From: Morella rubra
Taxonomy: Eukaryota; Streptophyta; Magnoliopsida; Fagales; Myricaceae
Assembly (NCBI GenBank): GCA_003952965.2
Contig: CM025849.1
Location: forward strand, 29,382,464-29,446,463
Length of the DNA stretch: 64,000 nucleotides
Direction: 5' to 3'
The position numbers were made by a program, and so were the translations under genes. Shown here one piece after another: positions 20,756-33,470 of this stretch. Below the pieces are notes generated by a model. It ran no database searches, was not told the DNA's origin, and saw only the letters and a list, made by a program, of their open reading frames with translations. Positions within the stretch are counted from its first letter, which is position 1. Each line of letters opens with the position of its first letter.

Positions 20756-23700
20756 CTATTCAGAATTGTCTAAAAGTAGTATCTTCTCGGAGTGGAAAGG
20801 TCCATTCTCGCTGTGGAAGATCTTGCCATTCCATCTCATCTGATCTGTGATGCCTTTTACTTTCACAATAATGTCGACATGATCTCTTATTACAGCGGCC
20901 CCTTCAGGGCGAAGAATCCGATACATCTCGAGAAGTATATCAAGAAGGTCACACCTGAATGAGATGTCAATAAATTTAGTTAGGAATACAGGAATAACAT
21001 TTTTTGTTCTTCCCTCGTAGTTTCTCCTGGCTTTGTGTTTGGCCTTTACACAGCTCATAATCTCATTCCTTTGGAATCACTGATGGCTCTTCTGAGGGCA
21101 TTGTGAAATGAGGAAACAATAACAACAAATATAAAACATTAGGGGGGAGTAAATAACATTCTTTATGCCCCCGTCGGGTGAAGGATGCATGTATCACAAC
21201 GTACATAAAGAACAGCACTAGATGAAATGATATTTTTTGATTGAATTTTTAAATGTTCATGCTTTCTTGCCAATGCTGGAGATGTTAGAACTTAGGACCA
21301 ATCTTTCCATATGGCTCTAAGCAATTGAAAACAAAGGAGACAACAAGACCTGAAATTGTTATTAGAAAAGAAAAAATATATCTTTTCTCTAAGCATTTAA
21401 ATTTTGTCGTCCATCACTCGATGAAAGGTTACCTAATTTCAAGCATAATAGGTTCTTCCTGCTTCCACCAACCCGTTCACAGAAGCCACCAAAACAAAAG
21501 AAATGAAAAGTAAAAGAACCAGCTTGTAAGTCAAATTCATGTCAAGACCTTTAATGCGGCAAACAATTAAGAACCATCATCACTGTACATGGTGATCATC
21601 AGTCCAGCAGTATCCACTGGATTTGATCAAGTGTGGTGGGTTCAGATCATGAATAATTGACATACTGACAACCAATATTGTGCCAGCGACCAAAGATGTG
21701 CCAACAATCCAATATTTGGTCATTAAAGCTATTGAATTGTTGCAACTTTGGAAGCCTAAGAATAGCTTGGAAGATAATCATAATCAACACGTTTGTCTTG
21801 GAAATTTGATACTAATTAGGTATGGTGATTTATGCCAGTGTGTAGCAAATGACTATAATGCCTATGACTGAACAAAGCAGTTCCCTTGTTACTTTAATGC
21901 CTATGATGGATAGGAGCAATGTTTGTTGTAAACACAGTTGTTCAGAAAATAGATAGACTCTTACTTGTCCAGATACATGCTGAATACACCATTGGCATGT
22001 AACAAATCATATGTTCGAGGGTATGTCGAGAAGGCCTCACACCTACAAGCAAACAATTAATGTCCAGCATAAGCTCAATCATGACTAAAATCAGAAAAAA
22101 GAATGTAGGATTTATCGCATGTCAAATTAAAAGTGATCACGAGACTCACTTTCAAAACTTGTTCATCCTATTGAACACTGTGTCTTAAAGACTTTTCTTT
22201 TTCTTTTTCTGTATATGTTATAACACTTCACTAAGCCAATAATATCCAAAAAGAGCAGTACAAAGATTGTACTGACAGATATTACATCATATAAACGAAA
22301 AAACTTAAGAAATCCTGAAAATCTAGAAATGGGCCACACAACAATGCATTAGCCCAAAAAAAGAGGTTAAGCATCAAACCACCCTGCAAGCTCTCAATAG
22401 ACAACAAAGAATCCTCAAAACAACGCCTATTCCTCTCCTTCCAAAGGCTCCACCAAATGCAAGGAGGGATCATCATCCAAATAACCTTAGCGATTGAATC
22501 CTTAAACTTTCTCCCCTAACAAATCAAAACATCCCCAACCTGCTCGAGCATAACCCAATGAAGATTAATCATGGAGAAAACATGCTGCCACATACCTCTC
22601 ACCACCGGACAATGTAATAAGACATGGTTAATCAACTCTCCATCACCCTTACATAAATAGCACCAATCAACCACATAAAGACCTCTACGCCTCAGGTTAT
22701 CAGTAGTCAAAATCCTACCATGCGTAGCCTCCCAAACAAAGAAGGAGACTCTTCTTGGGACTTTAGTTCTCCAAATCCGACGCCAAGGGAATGACACAGA
22801 ACTACCAACATCAAGCATAACATAAAATGACTTAACAGAAAAAATATCATCCTTATTATCCACCCAACACAGCTTATCATCCACACTTCTATGTAACTCC
22901 AAGTCATAAAGAGTGGAATAAAATGACAAAAATTCTTCCAACTCCCAATCATTCGCACTTCTTATGAACTGAACATTCCAAACAACAGAGCGAACATCAT
23001 CCTCCACACAATCCACCACCAGCCCATTCGGATACATAGATAAGGAAAACTTTGTAGGGAAAAAACACCTCAAAGGATGATCCCCGCACCGCACATCATG
23101 CCAAAACCTCATCATTTGCCCATTTCCCACCAACACCCGGGTATGCTCCCTGAAAGACTCGTATCCCTTCCTTATATGCTTCCAAAGGCTAACCCCATAA
23201 GACCCATGAGGAGGTAAAGCGCTCCACTCCCCAGCAATGGCGCCATATTTCTCCTTAATAATACTTCTCCACAAACAATCTCTCTCATTAGCAAACCTCC
23301 ATAACCATTTACCCAACAAATCTTTCTTAAACACAGAGAAACCCCTGATACCCATACCACCACTATCAATAGGAGAACAAACCATCTTCCAATTAAGAAG
23401 ATGGAATTTGTGAACTTCACCATCGCTTCCCCGCAAGAAATCTCTATGCAACTTCTCTATTCTAGAAGCAACCTTATGCGAAGATGGGAAAAGAGAAAGA
23501 AAGTACGTAGGAAGACATGAAAGCGTAGACTTTATCAAAGTAATACGACCTCCCATTGATAAGTACATACGCTTCCACCCAGCCAATCGTCTTTCCATCC
23601 TTTCCAAGATCTCATCCCAAATATGAACACTCCTAAATCGAGCTCCCAACAGAAGACCCAAATACATCATAGGCAAAGCGGACACCCTGCAACCCAAAAT

Positions 23701-26700
23701 GAAAGCCAACTCCACCACATTACTGACATTACCAACAGGAATCACCTCTTGCTTAGACAAATTAACCTTCAATCCAGAAACTGCCTCGAAACATAAAAGC
23801 ATGCAACAAAGACTACGAAACTAATACTCGTCAACCTCACAGAAAATCAACGTATCATCAACAAACAACAAGTGGGAAACACAAACCCCTTCCCTATTAA
23901 CCCCAGAGGCTCTAAATCCCTTAAGAACATCAACCAAAACCATCTTAGACATCATACGAGAGAGTGCTTCCACAACAATGAAAAATAATAGGGGAGATAA
24001 GGGATCTCTTTGCCTCAAACCACGAGAACTACCAAAAAATCCCTCAAGAGAGCCATTCACAAGCACTAAAAACTTAACCGAAGAGATACAAAAATAGATC
24101 CACTGACACCACTTCGCTCCAAACCCACATCTCCTAAGAAGGTACATAAAAAAATCTCAATTCACATGGTCATAAGTTTTGTGAATATCCAATTTGCATA
24201 ACATACCCTGCAACACCTAATCTTAAACGAGTCAATACACTCATTAGCAATCAACACCGAATCCAGAATCTGCCTACCTTGCACAAAGGCATTTTGAGAA
24301 GGGGAAATAATCTTAGGCAGCATCACTTCAACCTATTAGCCAATACCTTAGCAAGAATCTTATACATACCCCCCACAAGGCTTATAGGCCGAAAGTCTTT
24401 AACTCAACCGCACCCCTTATTTGGAATGAGAACAATAAAGTAGGCATTCAAACTTCTAACAAATTTCCCCTATTGGGCAAATTCATTGAACATCAAACAC
24501 ATCCCCCTTAATGACATCCCAACATGATTGGAAAAAAGCTAAAGGAATCCATCAGGGCCCGAACCTTATCCCCCATTAAAGGTACGCACCACTCCGAACC
24601 TCTCCTCCTCAAAAGGGACGCTCCATCCACTCAGCCTCTGATACAGAATCAAACTCCAACCCATCCAAAGAAGGCCTCCATTAAAAAGATTCAACATATA
24701 AATGAATAAAACTGAACAATCTAAGTCAAAACCCTTAGATCCTCACCACCCCCATCTACCTCCAATTGGGAATAGTGTTAAATTTTCTATTAGAGTTCTC
24801 TACTATATGGAAAAACTTAGTACACCTATCCCCATTCCTTCAACCATAAAGCCTGAGATTTTTGTCTCCAATGTACTCCTCCAATTCAATAATGTGATTA
24901 ATTCCCCAATAACCGCCAACTTCTCCTCTCCCTCGTCATTAATAATACCGCCTTCATCCAAAGAATCCAACGAAGCTAATTCTCTTAACAAAAGTAGTCT
25001 TCCGACACTAATATCCCAAAATCATCCTTGATTCCAAGCCTAAGATCTTTTTTCAACGCCTTAAGCTTAGAGTCCAACACAAAACTAGAAGACCCTGAAA
25101 CATATGAACCCCACCACCTCTCACCTTCTCCACAAAACCATCCACCTTAAGCCACATATTTTCAAACGAAAAGGCTTCTTACCCCCCCCCAAATCTACCA
25201 TCTTCCAACAGAAGGAAATGGTCAGAATACAACAAGGCAACCTTCTTTGAAAAATTCGGGAACATAGCTCTCAATCAGAATAATAAAAAGATCAATCCTA
25301 GACCAAGCTTGATTGGATCTATTATTAGACCACGTAAACACACCCCAACCAAAGGAAGATCCAACAAACCATTGTCTCAAAAATGAAATTCGAAAACTCC
25401 TCCATCCCTCTTCCAATCCCACCCAACCCCGACCTCTTACTAGGAAACCTAGCAACATTGAAATCACCCCCAATGCACTAAGGAACACCCTACCACGAAA
25501 TAACGCCCACCAACTCATCCTATAAAAGCCTCCTCTCAATATCATCATTTGGGCCATAAACCCCAAAGAAGACCCATTTAGCCCCACCTTCAAGATTCTA
25601 GAACACAACCGAAAGAGAACACCACCCCACACAAACATCCACCGATTCCAGCACCCAGGAATCCCATAAGATTAGAATCCCACCCGAAGTGCTAATTGTA
25701 GGCAAACAACACCACCTCACATGAGAACCACCCCACAAACTTCTCACTACAGCCCTCAAAACCACCTCCAATTTGGTCTCCTAAAGACATATTAAAACTA
25801 GTTTTCACCCCCTTATTAAGTTCTCAATCCTTCTACACTTTCCTTTATCATTGAGGCCCCTTACATTCCAACTGATAATTTTTGGCTTCATTAACAATTT
25901 AACAGAGCCCTCCCTCCATTCCTACAGCAACGAGACGAACCATCCCCACCATCATAATTAATACTAGACTTTAAGCCCTTTAATTCCCTCAACATCTTAC
26001 CGACTAACCTATTAGATGTTTTACTACCCACAGTACCCTAATCCTTCCCCAAGACAGCAAACAAATCCTTCGACTCACTCTCATAGCCCTCACAAGATAC
26101 ACCCACCACATGACAGAACGAAGAGACCATACACAACACCCATTTAGAAGGGTCTCCCTTCTCAAAAACTGGAAATCGAACCTACAACGGAGTCCAAATG
26201 GAATCCCTACTACCACTACCCGCCCTTAACAACTCCCTTCCTTTCCCATGCTCATTGAGAACCAAATCTTCCTCCAACATAAGAGCAGTACCACACTGCT
26301 CAATACTACCCCCGTACTTCACCATCATCTCATCTCTACAACTATCATCAGAAACAAGTGCACAAACCTGCCCACTACCTCCTTGTGAAACACAATCAAG
26401 TAAATCAACAGAATTCTCATCCACCCCAATACCCCTAACTTCACTACCTACACCAACCAAGTGACCCAGTGGCCCATGCTCCATATCAGAGATAAAAAAA
26501 CCGCTTAGAATCAGCAGAGAAGGCACCTAGAGCCTACAGCAAAGCAGCAGACAGCTTCAACATGGGCTCCATCGAAAGCTGGTCGACGATGGAAGACGAC
26601 CCATGTGAATTAGCCAACACCTCCTGATCCGGCATAAAAATAGCCTCAATAGGAGGAGAAGAAAGCACTACCTTCACCGGCAAGGACTCCGGCGAAGGCT

Positions 26701-29700
26701 CGATGACAAACAATGGAATGGCAGGCGTCGACAACTCCAAAGTCGCCTCCGAGGAAGGCACGTCTACGAACGACAGGACAACATGCGTCAACTCCTTCGC
26801 CAGCAAAGAGGGCTCCGGCGAAAGCTCAGCAACGGCCTTCGGAACAGCACTCTTCAATGTCTCCAATCGATTCGCAAACTGGGTATGAACAATATTGATA
26901 CAAACCAATAAGCCCACCTCACCACTAATCGGGCCCTCACCCCCTTCAATAGAACTCGGCCCACCACAGACAACAACATCCAGCCCACCAGTATTCCACA
27001 CCAACTCAACCAAAAGGCCTCCCCCCTCAACATTTGATTGGGCCTCTCCTTTTTGGGCTTTTAATTGAAACCCACAAACCAAACACCTCATCTCCCTCAC
27101 CTCTGGGCCACCTAGATTAAACTTCTTCAGAAGATTTTCAAGCCGATCCACCTCCCTCCTAAGGCCCACAACGTGATTCCATAAATCAGTTGCATTAAAT
27201 GACACCAGCTCCCTACCCAACAAAACAGCCGCCTCTTTTCCTTCTGAATCATATTTCTTCGAGGCAATGATGGAATTAAAAATGGGAGACGTAACGTGCG
27301 CCACTTCATCCGCATGCAGCAATTTAGGCGTTTCGTATTCCTCCGGAAGTCCAACTCCACCGGCGTTACCAGATTTAGAGGCAGCCCTCCCACTACCACC
27401 ATTCACTATCACAGGAGATTACACTGCCTTAGCAAAAGAAAATTCCAGACGAACAACAAAGGATCTCGAAGGTTTCACCGCCTGACTCTCAGAACACAAA
27501 ATCGAAACAGCGTCACTAAAGATACGATTCAGTATCTGCCACCCATATCCATTTCTTCCCTCTGGCACCATCACCACCCCCACCTTTCATCAACTTGTCA
27601 AACATGTTCACCATCCACACAGCACCAACTTCCCCATATGGATCGAGTTCGCATATTTTTGACTCCACTCAGAAACCTGAACATCTCCCTTCACACCAAT
27701 CTTCACTTGAAATTCCTTAGACTCGATGCAAAAATTACAAATAAAGAGCGACATCTCAACTCCGATAAACTTACCACACAACTAATCAGAATTATGAACT
27801 AACAACCGAAACACCCAAGACAAAGAGGAGAGAGAAGAGGAGAGAGCTACTGATCCAAGGAAAGTGTTAGCCATAGTAGGGGAAAGCCACAGCGAAAGAA
27901 CAAGCCTAAATACCAATCACACTTACACAATTTCAAATGCACCTCTTGATATGTTTACCTACATGTCGCCGACTGTTTCCAATGAAGTACATAAATTATA
28001 TTGCAATTTGTTAATCAGAATGATTGTGAACGAAGCATTTTGTTAGTTCAAAAGGTAGAAGCGTTGAGAGTCACATTCTAGCAAGTCACATACAGAAAAA
28101 CTCAGGCACTATTAACACCCAAACCACCTCATTACAATAGTCATAATCTCGTAAAGGAATCACAGATTTGCTGTGAAAGTCAACCACGGCGCGAATCATG
28201 GGAATGTATATGACACCAACTATTTTCTAGATGGCTAGTCAGATTTCAAACACAAAAATACACAGGAATCGCAGGCCAAAGAGACTAACCTACCAGAAGA
28301 TCATTCTCAAAAACAGGACAAATGACCAAACAACAGAAAAGGGAAAAATAAAAAAGAAAGAAGTAGAGAAGATTTGCTCTTACCAGTTCATGTAAGTTCC
28401 AATAAGGCCACGCTCATAGACAATTCCAAGGGTTTTGTTTTTGGCATCAAAGGGAACCACATTCATAACCCAAAGCGGGTACTTTGCCAATCCTGCTGCG
28501 AAACCACCAAAACCCGCATTCATATCCATAACATTTCTATACTTGCTACTGGTGAGAGATTTGAGTATGATCCCGTAGTAGGAAACTCTCCTCTTCCATA
28601 ACTGATTATCTTCATTTAAGATCCTAGCTGTAATTGCATTGCTATTTCCACTCGCAATTCTAGGTGGAACAGCATTCAAACGTTTAGGCCATCTTTCCAA
28701 AGCACCGCCAGATATATTGTGGACACCTTTCACTTGGGGAAGCGGGGAAATGCATGGGTCCATTTTTGTGTACCTATTGAAGAATGTGCAAATAACAGCA
28801 AAACACATATTGAGAGGAAAAAACTATCAAGGAGAACTCGGATATTGATTTTCCATGGGAAACAAACTTTCAATCAGATAAATGTTTAATTTGAACCATA
28901 TCTTCAGATAAAATGATTGAGATTTCGCTATGTCAGTATTTCTCTTTAAAATATTCCTAACTTTTCTGTAATTCATTGAGATCAAATGTCATGATCTTTA
29001 GAAAAAAGTGTTGTCCTTTTCCTCACGTTAATAATTGTTTGAGGGCAGACAATTATTTAGATGATGTTTATTACAAAATGAAATGTTATGCTGCATAGAT
29101 TTGTCAGGAATGGACTAGAAGAGAAACAGCTCCATACTTTTACAGATCTTGTCATACAACAAAGTTTAGTTTTTGTCCAGGTTCTAAAGCTAAACACACT
29201 AACACATGCTTGAACCAATAAAACTGCAACTTAACTTTCCAGGTTGAACATCTCATATCTCAGTTGGACACCAAGCAATGTCATTTTCCTCACTACACTG
29301 TATATGCAGAAGTAAAACAAAAGGCTCACCAACCAGCATCAGGATCAGGTGTAGTGCAGAGTTGAAGTGATTTCCAAGCCTTTAACTTTTGGATGCAGTG
29401 CATATGATTCGCGGGTTTCCTCCACACTGCAATTGCTCCTCTATCAGAAATCTTCTTCCAGCACATTCGCCTAGCAAGATCTTCCAAACTGATTTGCTCA
29501 TTTTCCAAGTCCTTAGCTGGTCTCTCCCATCCTTTGTAATTGACCCTCCAATTTATGGGTGGCCCAGACAGCACCCAATAGCCACCAGGACGTAGAACTC
29601 GGTCCATCTCCAACAGATATAGCCCATCTAGAGTGAAAGTAAAGGAATCAGCCTATATCATAATGTTGAATGCCTGAAACATTTACACTGACCCAGTGTT

Positions 29701-31846
29701 TTAATAGCACAGTACAGAATGATTGGATTGCAATAAGCTTAGATATTGGAATTATTCTAGTCTCCTCCCATAGCAAGAATCACTTACAAAGCTGGAAAAG
29801 AGACAGTTTAGGATTTCATGAGAAGATATCATTTGGATGTCAATAAAATTTTCCAGTGACGTTGCTTTATCTTACAGAATAATAAATAATTTTCAAGAGC
29901 ACTTGGGCCTTTGAGTTCCATGGGACATTAAAAGGAGAATCTTGGAGTAATGATAACACAGTAACAAATGGCCTCAAGAGTCCAATACCATAACTAGTCC
30001 AGGGTACAAGGCATCTGGAACAGTGAGCCATATCAAAGGCTCTTGACGGGAATGGCAATCTATAGGTGCTTAGTACACCAAGCATGGCTGGAAGTCCTCT
30101 TTCCAAAGCAAACTGTACTTGAGCTTCATGTATATCCCGTGGTGCGACTGACATTGTCAAGATGTTATAGTCCATCAAAGAGGCTCCAAAGCTTGCAACC
30201 TAAGGAGAGTGTCAGGCAATTACACAGAGGACACCAAATTTATAGTGTATGATTCAATAACTAAAGCGCTATAGTTAACAGGATATCAGGCTCCATTTCT
30301 TAATTGTTTCATCAATTACCGCCGGACATCATTCCCCTCTGCCACTAGAAAATGTGAATTACCAAAAGACTCCTAATTTTATAGCGATTTGGAAGAAACC
30401 AGAAATCAAGGAAGCAAAAGTATCAGTAACAAACAAGAAAACAGGAAATTAACTTTGATTTCTTTACTTGTCTTGCCTTGCCTTGCATTTTAAATCCGAC
30501 TCAAATGCTTGTTTTTGTAAAGGAAAAAATGCAGAAAGACGACTCCATGGATCAATTAAAAAAAAAAACAGAGAAGGGGCAATCAGTTCATTTTATTTAG
30601 ATTTTTTATTAATTGCTGTAGGATCAGGACGTTATCCTAACAATATATTATGAATAAGCATTGTATGACTGCAGTTACAGCCATCTCGAATCAAATAGAA
30701 GGGTAGTTCGTGAAATGCGGAGTATTTCAAAGTTTATTGACAAGAAAGTACCACTAACAGTGGGGTATCCAAAATTGCAAGGAATGAACAGCAGACTAAT
30801 TTCTTAGAATTCTTTACCACATAGAGTCAACAGTTCAGAAACTCCATTTTGAACAGCTATGCATATAATATTCCAAAATAACTAACACTCACAACCATAA
30901 AAAGTTCTTAATCCGTTTCTATTTACTAGCGGATAGGACAAATCAGAAAAATAAAAATAAGCTTCAGAAACAATCGATATAACAGACACTTGGGCAGCTT
31001 AGATATCTAATAAACTAATCAAGAGGCAATTACACTTACTCCACATCCAATATCCAGTACTGTCCTTATATTTCCAGATTTCAGTGGCACAACCCGCTCC
31101 ATCTCGTCAACATAACCCTTCACTCCCTTCGGAAATGAAGTCCCACCACCCGGGAAAAACAACCGATCACCCTTCAAGCGAACCCAATTCTGCGACTTCT
31201 TGTACTCAGTCAACCGAGGAAAAGGCACATTCTTGAACCAAGCATAGTCTCTACTCTTTGGCCACGGAAACGGCCTCCGGTACCCAGCCGGCCTGGCAAC
31301 CAAGCATCGCGGTCTTTCGTCAGCTCCCGGGCAATGTCGCTCTTTACGAAACCGTCTGTCATTGACGAACTGCTTCTCTCTTGCAGGGTCTTGACATGGG
31401 CAGTAGTCGGTGAAGTTCTTACCACAAAAATTCAAGAGCTGCCGATGTTCCAGGGGTTCTGGGTGAAGAGTGATAGCGTGCTGTGGCTCAAACTGCAGGG
31501 GAGGTGAGGAATGGGCGTTTGCATGGGCATGAGCGTGTGCGGGGGCGGGGGTGGTGAAGTTGACCTGGAAGCAGTGGAGCGGGCGGTCTTGGAGGAGAGA
31601 AGAAGAGGAGGTCGTTGAGCCAGTGAAGGTGTTGGTGTAGGATCCAATAAAGTAGAAAAGGGTGGAGAGGATGATGAGGAGAAAGATTCTAGCTAAGGGC
31701 CTCCTGAGAGTGTTCGGTGTGGGAATTTGGAGGGTTGGCGTTGCCATTTGGTGTTCTGGTAAATGGGGTGCCTGGCGCAAATTTGCAGAGTTCACTGCCG
31801 AAGTGCAGCGTTGACAATTGGAGCGCGGATGAAAAATCCTCTGCAT
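20756..31846 (-). CDS. Probable methyltransferase, PMT family (DUF248)
   Basis: Six coding exons on the minus strand: 31846-31040, 30199-29989, 29627-29330, 28773-28384, 22042-21965 and 20954-20756, all GT-AG and phase-consistent. The product is 660 aa from the first ATG. A start at 31747 ([11 protein letters not shown]) gives 627 aa, closer to family length, and places a transmembrane anchor ([17 protein letters not shown]) near the N-terminus, so it is preferred. The lumenal part holds the family blocks [25 protein letters not shown], a SAM-binding [67 protein letters not shown] and ILRPEG. These proteins are Golgi type II membrane enzymes, some needed for pectin methylation. One oddity is [11 protein letters not shown], where the family has LEMDRILRPEG. 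Intron 4 carries a LINE. Confidence 0.92.
22282..25891 (-). pseudogene. LINE ORF2 remnant (endonuclease/RT)
   Basis: Starts [20 protein letters not shown], the conserved N-terminus of the plant LINE AP-endonuclease. 25638-25222 holds further endonuclease sequence ([13 protein letters not shown]). 24147-23821 carries the reverse-transcriptase core ([14 protein letters not shown] and the catalytic FVDDTLIF box). A 428-residue open frame at 23802-22516 covers the thumb/connection ([20 protein letters not shown]) and the zinc-binding domain ([20 protein letters not shown]...[19 protein letters not shown]). 22476-22282 is the C-terminus ([14 protein letters not shown]). Stops and frameshifts separate the pieces. 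Confidence 0.85.
26182..27754 (-). pseudogene. LINE ORF1 remnant
   Basis: Begins [20 protein letters not shown], a typical start of plant LINE ORF1 proteins, but hits a stop after about 48 codons. Open frames follow at 27412-26534 (292 aa, no recognised domain; leucine- and serine-rich) and 26526-26182. The normal product is an RNA-binding protein that packages the LINE transcript. Broken by stops and frameshifts. Confidence 0.6.
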
Positions 31847-31902
31847 AACATTAAAATCTAAGACGAGCTAATATATGTACAATTTTATGCCTTAAACTAA
31901 GA

Positions 31903-31940
<38 letters not shown>

Positions 31941-31985
31941 GTGTGTGTGTGTGTGTGTGTGTGTGTGTTGTTTATTTATAAAATA

Positions 31986-32035
<50 letters not shown>

Positions 32036-32286
32036 TTTTATTTATAAAATCTAAGACAAGCTAATAAATAAAATGTATATTCTTTTTTAATTAAGGAAAA
32101 GTAGGTATTTTAAAATCTCCGAGTTTTATTTTTCGTGGTTATCTTTTAATTGTCTACTTATTATCTTTGGTGGTTTGTTCTGCCAATCCTATTGGTTCCT
32201 GACCCGCCTAGAGGAAATTCTTGTGGTGAAGACAATTTAGAGGAATAGCCATTAGGAATTACTCCATTTTACTATCTAAAATCTAA
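31847..32286. other. Upstream of PMT gene; microsatellites
   Basis: 5' flank of the PMT gene. It contains (TA)n and (TG)n tracts about 60-200 bases before the first ATG. No clear TATA box can be separated from the TA repeats. Confidence 0.5.
31906..32036. repeat. Duplicated (TA)n(TG)n microsatellite
   Basis: (TA)n followed by (GT)n, the spacer TTTATTTATAAAAT, then (TA)n(TG)n and the same TTTATTTATAAAAT spacer again. A compound microsatellite with its flank has been tandemly duplicated. The flanking words AATCTAAGACgAGCTAATA (31855) and AATCTAAGACAAGCTAATA (32048) repeat too, so the duplicated block is about 190 bp. Confidence 0.85.
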
Positions 32287-32487
32287 CATGGTATTTGGAT
32301 AAATAAAATTTTAGGGTAAAATTTTAATATTGTGAAAAAGTGAGGAGAGAGAATAAAAAAGTAAGTGAAAAAGTTAATAAAAAAGTAAAAAAGTGAAAAA
32401 AAAAAAATAGAGAAAAAAAAAGAGAGAGAGTGAGAATGTAATGATATTAAAATTTTAGGCTAAAATTTGATGCAGCCAAACACCATG
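32287..32487. mobile_element. PIF/Harbinger (Tourist-like) MITE, 201 bp
   Basis: Ends CATGGTATTTGG and CCAAACACCATG are inverted repeats, extended by the paired blocks AAAATTTTAGGGTAAAATTTTAAT and its partner. It is flanked by TAA on both sides (32284-32286 and 32488-32490), the target duplication of this superfamily. AT-rich, non-coding interior. Confidence 0.8.
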
Positions 32488-33290
32488 TAAATTAAATATA
32501 TAATTACGCTTTATTATCCAAAATTAGCATCTTATTTTGAAATTTACCCCTTAAATACTTCATTGACTTCTTTAAATTACCACTTATTTATAATTTAACC
32601 CTAAATTAAAGATCTAGTTATTGCAATTCTATCACATACAAGTCTTTTTACGGTTAAATCTTCACGATAATAAATTGTAAAGAAATTATAATTTGATGGA
32701 CGGTAATTTTGGATGGTAAAGTCTAATTTTTTCAAATAAGGTAGGTATTAATGTAGATCCACAAAATATACCTAAAAAAGATAGAGATTATTTTTGTTTT
32801 TTTTTTTTAATTTTTCAAACCGGTTTATTCGTTTTCAATTCTACGAGACCCTTTTTGGTCTTTATGAAAAAGGTTGGGTTAAAAGACATAAAGTCAAAGT
32901 CAATACTTTGGGAAAAACAAAGATCGTTTAAAGAGCTTGGACTGTTGCACACCCTGACACCAGTTCCAGTTGTACCCACCACCGTATCGACCTTCCTTAG
33001 AAAAAACAAATGTTGGGAATCGGGGCCTGTTTCTTTATCTTTTCTTTTCTTTTTCTTTTTTCTCCATTTATTTTCTGAGTAGAATTGGGCCTCTTTCAGT
33101 TCCAATAAGATTCTGAATCCGTGGAGAAAGACTATACGGGTGGGTTATGGGTGGGCTTCATTGGCTTTGACAAAATAATAGAATATGGGCTTATCCTAAA
33201 CCAACTTCCCTTCCTAATGCGACGCCTTCAAAGGAATGACGATGTTTCCATAGTCAAATGCCTTCTACACTCGCTTACTAAAAAAAAATA

Positions 33291-33470
33291 AAGATCTTAT
33301 TCGTTTTCTTTGCATTCTAAGAATTTTTTAAATTCTGAGAATATATAAATTGAATATATTTTTTAACATCACTTAAAAACAACTGCAGTACGCATATCAA
33401 TAAAGTTAATATTACTTAAAATTTCTTAAAACACTAAAAATTTTTAAAAAAATATTAACCGAACATCACC
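33291..33470. mobile_element. Degenerate MITE, relative of 59273-59450
   Basis: Shares the scheme of the MITE at 59273-59450: ATTCGTTTTCTTTGCATTCT at the left, GTACGCATATCAATAAAGTTAA in the middle and ACCGAACATCACC at the right. Termini eroded and no clear target duplication. Confidence 0.5.

Larger units (their letters stand above)
22198..27890 (-). mobile_element. LINE (plant L1-like) in PMT intron 4, copy A
   Basis: A nearly full-length but decayed non-LTR retrotransposon of about 5.7 kb, in the same orientation as the host gene. On the minus strand, in order: a 5' region, ORF1 from 27754, ORF2 from 25891 with endonuclease, reverse transcriptase and a C-terminal zinc-binding region, then a tail rich in A and G (about 22198-22215). 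Many stops and frameshifts make it inactive. No target duplication was identified, so the outer limits are approximate. It makes intron 4 about 6.3 kb long. Confidence 0.85.

Noticed and set aside
22516..23802. 428-residue open frame as a stand-alone host gene
   Set aside because: It is the C-terminal half of a LINE ORF2; the reverse-transcriptase core lies just upstream, cut off by stops.
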